A DNA stretch of 19,298 nucleotides from an uncultured Eubacteriales bacterium (GTDB lineage Bacteria > Bacillota > Clostridia > Oscillospirales > Acutalibacteraceae). The translations under genes and the position numbers were made by a program. The notes beneath the pieces are model-generated. The model was not told where the DNA came from and did no database searches. It saw only the letters and a list, made by a program, of their open reading frames with translations. The number at the start of each line of letters is the position of its first letter. Position 1 is the first letter of the stretch. This document shows, one piece after another, positions 14,812 to 19,298 of the stretch. The stretch covers positions 1-19,298 of the forward strand of contig CAKSQS010000047.1 of assembly GCA_934486705.1 (NCBI GenBank), given 5' to 3'.

Positions 14812-16845
14812 ATGGTGAAAAAAGCTGTCGCAATTATTATTACTTTACTTTCTTTATCTGTTTTCTGCTCCGCAGGCTTAACGGTGTTTGCTGCCGAAAA
14901 CACAACCTATACATATACGCTTTCGGTAGACGACAACTGGATAAGAACACAGGACGCTTACCGCTCGGGCTCGGTGTATTTCAGAAATGAGGGGCTTTCA
15001 AAGCCGAAGGACGTATTTTACAAAAAGGGCTGTCTTTATGTTGCCGACAGCGGCAACGGCAGAGTTATAAAGCGTGATTTATCTCACGAAACGCAGACGG
15101 TCATAGGCGAGGGAATCCTTATAAATCCTACCGGTATATTTGTTTGTGATGACCTGTCGCTCTATGTTGCCGATCCCGATATTCCGGCTATAGTTCATTT
15201 TTCCGCAGAAGGCGCGGAGTTGGGACGCATTACCCGACCAGACAGCTATCTTTTCAACGAGCAAACGGTTTATCAGCCCAAAAATGTTATAGTAACCTCC
15301 CAAGGGAATATATTCGCCGTGGGGCAGGGCTCATATCAGGGACTTATGCAGTTTGACCGAAACGGAGTATTCCAGGGCTTTTTTGCGGCAAATAAGCGTG
15401 ACCTTACATTTTTGGAGACTGTTCAGGAGCTGATACTCTCCGATGAACAAAAGGATCAGCAGCTGAGCCGTTTCCCGCGCTCAGTAGAAAATATCGATCT
15501 TGCCGATAAGGATACGGTTTTAAGCGTTACCCAGGCGGATAGTCAAAAATCCGATTCTTCAAAAATGCAGAATTATTTAAAGCTGCATAATATGAACGGC
15601 GTAAATATAATGTCCGCAGGCTCTTCTATGAGCGAGGAATGGAATTTTACCGACGTTGCTTACGGAATATACGATAATATTTATGCCCTTACGGCTACCG
15701 GGCTTATATATGAATACGACAAAGCGGGAAATCTGCTTTTCTCATTCGGCGGTCGTGCGGTATCATCGGACAGAATGGGGCTTTTCACCTCCGCTGCGGC
15801 GATAACGGTGGATGAAAACGGTATTATTTACGTTCTCGATTCCGAGCGCGGAAGGGTTCAGACCTTTTTCCCTACGGAATTTGCCACGGTGACCCACCGC
15901 GCCATATATGAGCTTTCCGAGGGAAATTACGAAAGCAGCGGGGAAATATGGGCTTCGGTTCTAAGGCTTAACGGAAACTCGGATATTGCGCACTTGGGCT
16001 ACGGAAAGGCATTGCTTTATCAGGGAGAATATTCCGAGGCAATGGAACATTTTAAAATATGCAAAAATAAAAAATACTACTCGCAGGCATTTTGGGAGAT
16101 ACGCAACGAGTGGATGAATAAATATATGTCGTATATTTTGGTCGGTATTGCCGCAGTGGCAATAATTACAAGTCTGCTCGGTATGCTGCGGAAAAAGGGT
16201 ATGCTTGCAAAAGCCGAGAGCAGGCACAGCCGCTCGGTAATTCTTAAAATGATGACCCACCCGATAGACACCTTTTACTATCTGCGCTCGGGCAAATACG
16301 GCAGCGTATATTCTGCTACGGGAGTTTATCTGCTTGCGTTTTTCGTGTTCGTTTGCGATATGTATTTGCCGAGTTACCTTTTCCGCCGAACGGATATAAG
16401 CGCAATTCCGATTTTCTCTATTCCGCTTATATTCTTTGTGCCGCTGGCGCTTTTGCTTTTCGGGAATAAAATGATTTCCTCAATATGCGAGGGCGAGGGC
16501 AGCTTTAAGAACGTTTATATTACTACCGCTTATGCCTTTGCACCGTATATTCTGCTTACGCCGTTCGGCATAGCGGCATCATATATTCTCTCGCTCAACG
16601 AGCAGTTTATAATTACGCTTATCGGCTTTACGGCAATCGTATGGACCGGCGTGCTTCTGTTTACGGGAATTATGCAGACGCATAATTATACGTTCGGGGA
16701 AACGGTTAAAAACGTGATCTTAATTTTGTTTTTTATGATAATGGCGGTTATTACACTTACCATTCTTTACCTAATATGGACGCAGGTATTCGGATATTTG
16801 TACGACCTTTTCGGGGAGCTTGAATATAATTTATTCCGAAAATAA
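14812..16845 (+). CDS. Membrane protein with NHL-type propeller, TPR-like hairpin and YIP1-like domain
   Basis: The protein has 677 residues from the ATG at 14812, eleven bases past AGGAG at 14796-14800; the in-frame ATG at 14803 is only two bases away and less likely. A signal peptide ends near VFA-AEN. Residues about 40-355 hold NHL/beta-propeller repeats, with 'LYVADSGNGRVIKRD', 'LYVADPDIPAIVHFS', 'IYALTATGLIYEYDKAGNLL' and 'IYVLDSERGRVQTFF'. Residues about 365-420 look like a TPR pair ('LGYGKALLYQGEYSEAMEHF'). A first membrane helix (about 440-460) leads to a cytoplasmic stretch, then a YIP1-like domain with about five membrane helices (about 485-670). The propeller is therefore outside the cell. 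It lies between the permeases and the glycosidase, 16 bases from the permease stop, so it should work with them. It has no established function; a surface scaffold or transporter partner is a guess. Confidence 0.8.
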   Translation: MVKKAVAIIITLLSLSVFCSAGLTVFAAENTTYTYTLSVDDNWIRTQDAYRSGSVYFRNEGLSKPKDVFYKKGCLYVADSGNGRVIKRDLSHETQTVIGEGILINPTGIFVCDDLSLYVADPDIPAIVHFSAEGAELGRITRPDSYLFNEQTVYQPKNVIVTSQGNIFAVGQGSYQGLMQFDRNGVFQGFFAANKRDLTFLETVQELILSDEQKDQQLSRFPRSVENIDLADKDTVLSVTQADSQKSDSSKMQNYLKLHNMNGVNIMSAGSSMSEEWNFTDVAYGIYDNIYALTATGLIYEYDKAGNLLFSFGGRAVSSDRMGLFTSAAAITVDENGIIYVLDSERGRVQTFFPTEFATVTHRAIYELSEGNYESSGEIWASVLRLNGNSDIAHLGYGKALLYQGEYSEAMEHFKICKNKKYYSQAFWEIRNEWMNKYMSYILVGIAAVAIITSLLGMLRKKGMLAKAESRHSRSVILKMMTHPIDTFYYLRSGKYGSVYSATGVYLLAFFVFVCDMYLPSYLFRRTDISAIPIFSIPLIFFVPLALLLFGNKMISSICEGEGSFKNVYITTAYAFAPYILLTPFGIAASYILSLNEQFIITLIGFTAIVWTGVLLFTGIMQTHNYTFGETVKNVILILFFMIMAVITLTILYLIWTQVFGYLYDLFGELEYNLFRK

Positions 16846-16863
16846 ATAAAGGAAAAGGATATT

Positions 16864-19298
16864 ATGAAGCATTCTGTAATAAAAAAAATTATTTCCGTTT
16901 TTTCCGCGGTTTCCGTCATTTCGGGTATGCTTTTCGGCACATTTTCGGTAAATGCCGCCGCAACGGACGATTGGTATGACGCATCCGACCTGCGGGCGGT
17001 TCAGGTAAACAGCAACGATGTGACTCTGCTTACCTATGTGAGGAGCTCGTTTGAAAGGCTGAAAATTTCGTTTCCGGTTTCCGGCGGGTTCAGACTTTGT
17101 GCCCAAAATTATGAGGGGTATTTTTCTCCCGATTCTCTTCAAAAGATCAAAAGCGAAACCACGCAGAGCGGCACGAGGTTTTACGGTGCGGATAATAGGG
17201 ACATAAGCATTGTAATAAACCGCAATACAACGCCGTGGAAAATGGGAATATACAATTCCGACGGACTTGTATATGAAATTACAGGTTCGCAGCTGCGGTT
17301 TAAAAAATCGGGAAATGCCTTTAAGGAAGTGGAACTTCTCGGCAGCATAAAAAACGATGAACTGATGTATGGCATGGGCGAGCTGTTTGACGGGCTTTAC
17401 CTTAACGGTACGGTTCACACGCTGTGGAACAGCGATTGCTGGAGCGATGAGGAAAGCACCTACAAGAGTATACCGATTCTTCACAGCACCGAGGGCTATA
17501 TGCTCTATTTTAACTCATCATATAAAGCCGTGGCGGATATAGGCGCCGCAGAGGCGGATAAATACGACCTGCATTTTTACGGCCCTGTTTTTGATATGTA
17601 TTTTTGGGCAGGCACACCCACCGAGAATATTTCGGCTTATTCGGCGCTTACGGGCACTCCGGCTTTACAGCCGAAGTGGGCGTTCCGCTATTGGGGCGGC
17701 GCGGCTTCTTCGCTTTGGGAATCGGGCGGGAAGGATAATGCCTATAATATTTTAAAAGAAAAGCTTGCGGGCTATAAGGCCCTCGGAATAAATAATCTTG
17801 CGGCTATGTACGGCGAAAATACGCTTGATAATATTCCCGAGGCTTACAGTCTTCTGAACGCGAACAATATTAAAATGCTCGGTTGGTGCAATCCCTTTTT
17901 AACGCTTGACGATTATTCCGAAATTGCTCCCGAGCTAAGCCGAGATATTACCTCGTATTCGCTGCCCAGACTTAAAAATGCAAGCGGTACAGATTATCAT
18001 ACGTCGGATGTAATTGACTTTACACATAAAAACGCGGCAAAAATAATTTCTGAGGTATGGCAGGATAAAATTGCCGATGGATTGCGCGGTTTAATGGTGG
18101 ATTACTGTGAGTATGTACCTACCGACAGCACCGCCGCCGACGGTATGAGCGGGGAAGAGCTGCATAATTTTTACCCTTACTTCTATACCAAGCAATTATA
18201 TGAGCTTTTTAATAAATCCTGCGGCGAGGATTTTACCCTCTTTGCAAGAAGCGCCTCACCCGGCAGCCAAAAATGGGCGGCAAATTTCGGCGGCGATCAG
18301 CAAGGAAATTTTTCGGGCCTTCGCAAGGCAGTAAACGCGCTGCTTACCTTCAGCAGCTGCGGCTTTTCAACATGGGGAACCGATATAGGCGGTCTGGCTA
18401 CGGGAAAAGACCCCGAGCTTTATATGCGGTGGATGCAGTTCGGTGCTGTGAATCCGCTTATGCGGCTGCACGGCACGGGGGACGGCGATCCGTGGTATTA
18501 CGGCAAAACGGCTGAGGAATCGTTTAAAAGCTATTATTGGCTGCGTGAAAATCTTTTGAAAAAAATATACAGCAGTTCGGTTTACGCAAATAAAAGCGGG
18601 ATACCTATGTGTCAGTCCATGCCGGTAGCATTTCCCGGGCAAAAGGCGCTTTTGGGTGCTGCGGAACAATACCTCTTCTGTGGGGATATACTGGTATGCC
18701 CCGTTACCGAAAAGGGTGCGTATTATGCCGACGTGTATTTCCCTAACGGCAATTGGGTGGATTTGTGGACGGGCGAGGTTATAAGCGGCGGTAAACGAGC
18801 AGAGGTTGACGCGCCTTTAAACCGCTCTCCGCTGTATATACGCTCGGGAAGCGCATTCCCAGTAAGCGTTTCATCGGAAACACTTTCTCTTGCAACCCCG
18901 TTCAGTGATGAAACTGCGGCTGAAGCTCTTCTTGTAACAGCGCCGAACGGAACGCGCAGCAGTGATTTCTACACGGATAAAAATACAAAAACCACCTACA
19001 CCGTTTCGGCTGTAAGCGATAACAGCTTTGAAATTTATTCTACAGACGTATCGGGCGGCAGCAGGGTAATAATGCTTTACGGCGTCAACGCGTCGGGCGT
19101 TTCGGTTGACGGAGCAGCATTGACCGAAAGCGATACGCTTTCATTGTCTGCGGCAAAACCGTCATATTATATTGACGGCTCTCTCAGAACCGTCGTTATT
19201 TTAAAGAACGGGGAATGGAGCAAAATTACGGTTACGGCGGACGGTGCTAAAAACCGCGACCTTGCGGCGTCGGCTGCAATAAGCTCAAATTCCGTTTC
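16864..19298 (+). CDS. Secreted GH31-family alpha-glycosidase, 3' end beyond the window
   Basis: The frame is open for 811 codons to the window edge. It starts at ATG 16864, five bases after AAAAGG. A signal peptide (about 1-31, ending VNA-AA) precedes a GH31 N-terminal beta domain (about 45-265; 'YGMGELFDG' and 'YKSIPILHSTEGYMLYFN') and the catalytic barrel (about 270-590). Asp413 in MVDYCEYVPTD matches the GH31 nucleophile, and Asp478 in ANFGGDQQ the acid/base. Also seen are ARSASPGSQK (461-470), TDIGG (506-510) and MRLH (533-536). Beta domains follow to about 785. The last visible residues (about 798-811, 'NRDLAASAAISSNSV') look like the start of an F5/8 type C (CBM32) domain. It should release alpha-linked sugars extracellularly; alpha-xylosidase, alpha-glucosidase or another activity are all possible. 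The nucleophile motif resembles that of sulfoquinovosidase YihQ, but its substrate-binding set was not seen. Confidence 0.9.
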   Translation, partial: MKHSVIKKIISVFSAVSVISGMLFGTFSVNAAATDDWYDASDLRAVQVNSNDVTLLTYVRSSFERLKISFPVSGGFRLCAQNYEGYFSPDSLQKIKSETTQSGTRFYGADNRDISIVINRNTTPWKMGIYNSDGLVYEITGSQLRFKKSGNAFKEVELLGSIKNDELMYGMGELFDGLYLNGTVHTLWNSDCWSDEESTYKSIPILHSTEGYMLYFNSSYKAVADIGAAEADKYDLHFYGPVFDMYFWAGTPTENISAYSALTGTPALQPKWAFRYWGGAASSLWESGGKDNAYNILKEKLAGYKALGINNLAAMYGENTLDNIPEAYSLLNANNIKMLGWCNPFLTLDDYSEIAPELSRDITSYSLPRLKNASGTDYHTSDVIDFTHKNAAKIISEVWQDKIADGLRGLMVDYCEYVPTDSTAADGMSGEELHNFYPYFYTKQLYELFNKSCGEDFTLFARSASPGSQKWAANFGGDQQGNFSGLRKAVNALLTFSSCGFSTWGTDIGGLATGKDPELYMRWMQFGAVNPLMRLHGTGDGDPWYYGKTAEESFKSYYWLRENLLKKIYSSSVYANKSGIPMCQSMPVAFPGQKALLGAAEQYLFCGDILVCPVTEKGAYYADVYFPNGNWVDLWTGEVISGGKRAEVDAPLNRSPLYIRSGSAFPVSVSSETLSLATPFSDETAAEALLVTAPNGTRSSDFYTDKNTKTTYTVSAVSDNSFEIYSTDVSGGSRVIMLYGVNASGVSVDGAALTESDTLSLSAAKPSYYIDGSLRTVVILKNGEWSKITVTADGAKNRDLAASAAISSNSV

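Noticed and set aside
16831..17484. Minus-strand open frame of 217 codons
   Set aside because: It is antisense to the signal peptide and N-terminal domain of the GH31 gene, which is well supported.
16864..19298. Calling the GH31 a sulfoquinovosidase (yihQ)
   Set aside because: Only the EY-x-PTD and GSQK segments resemble YihQ; the residues that read the sulfonate could not be located, and no sulfoquinovose genes are nearby.

Overview
The window looks like a glycan-acquisition locus of a gut or rumen Clostridia bacterium, most like the Ruminococcaceae/Oscillospiraceae. The reasons are Gram-positive secretion signals, strong GGAGG-type ribosome binding sites, a type I dockerin, a sortase-type anchor, a lipoprotein binding protein, an ABC sugar importer of the MalFG type without its own ATPase, and moderate G+C with A/T-rich intergenic DNA. 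No rRNA, tRNA, CRISPR array or complete mobile element was seen.

Layout. Bases 1-337 hold the end of a preceding unit: a possible insertion-sequence end, two tandem rho-independent terminators reading right, and one facing left. An AraC-family regulator is on the minus strand (338-1177). It is separated by a 320-base divergent promoter region from a long plus-strand gene series that runs from 1498 off the right edge. In order this encodes: a secreted SGNH esterase with a dockerin; a very large SGNH esterase with repeated jelly-roll-like domains and a YPKTG cell-wall anchor; a lipoprotein solute-binding protein; a second, giant solute-binding protein with N-terminal beta-rich domains; two ABC sugar permeases; a membrane protein with an NHL-type propeller, a TPR-like hairpin and a YIP1-like domain; and a secreted GH31 glycosidase cut by the window edge, probably just as a CBM32-like domain begins. 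Gaps between these genes are 4-84 bases and no strong terminator interrupts them, so one long operon is likely. A strong hairpin between the two esterase genes may tune their ratio.

Working model (inference). The regulator senses a sugar and controls the series. The two esterases remove acyl groups from a decorated polysaccharide, one held through a dockerin and one fixed to the wall. GH31 cuts an alpha-linked sugar outside the cell. Oligosaccharides are captured by the two binding proteins and imported through the two permeases, powered by an ATPase encoded elsewhere. The NHL-YIP1 membrane protein sits between transporter and hydrolase genes and has no assigned role. It, the giant binding protein and the repeated domain family of the esterases are the least described parts. 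An acetylated, alpha-xylosylated or alpha-glucosylated plant glycan such as xyloglucan fits, but the sequence does not prove a substrate.
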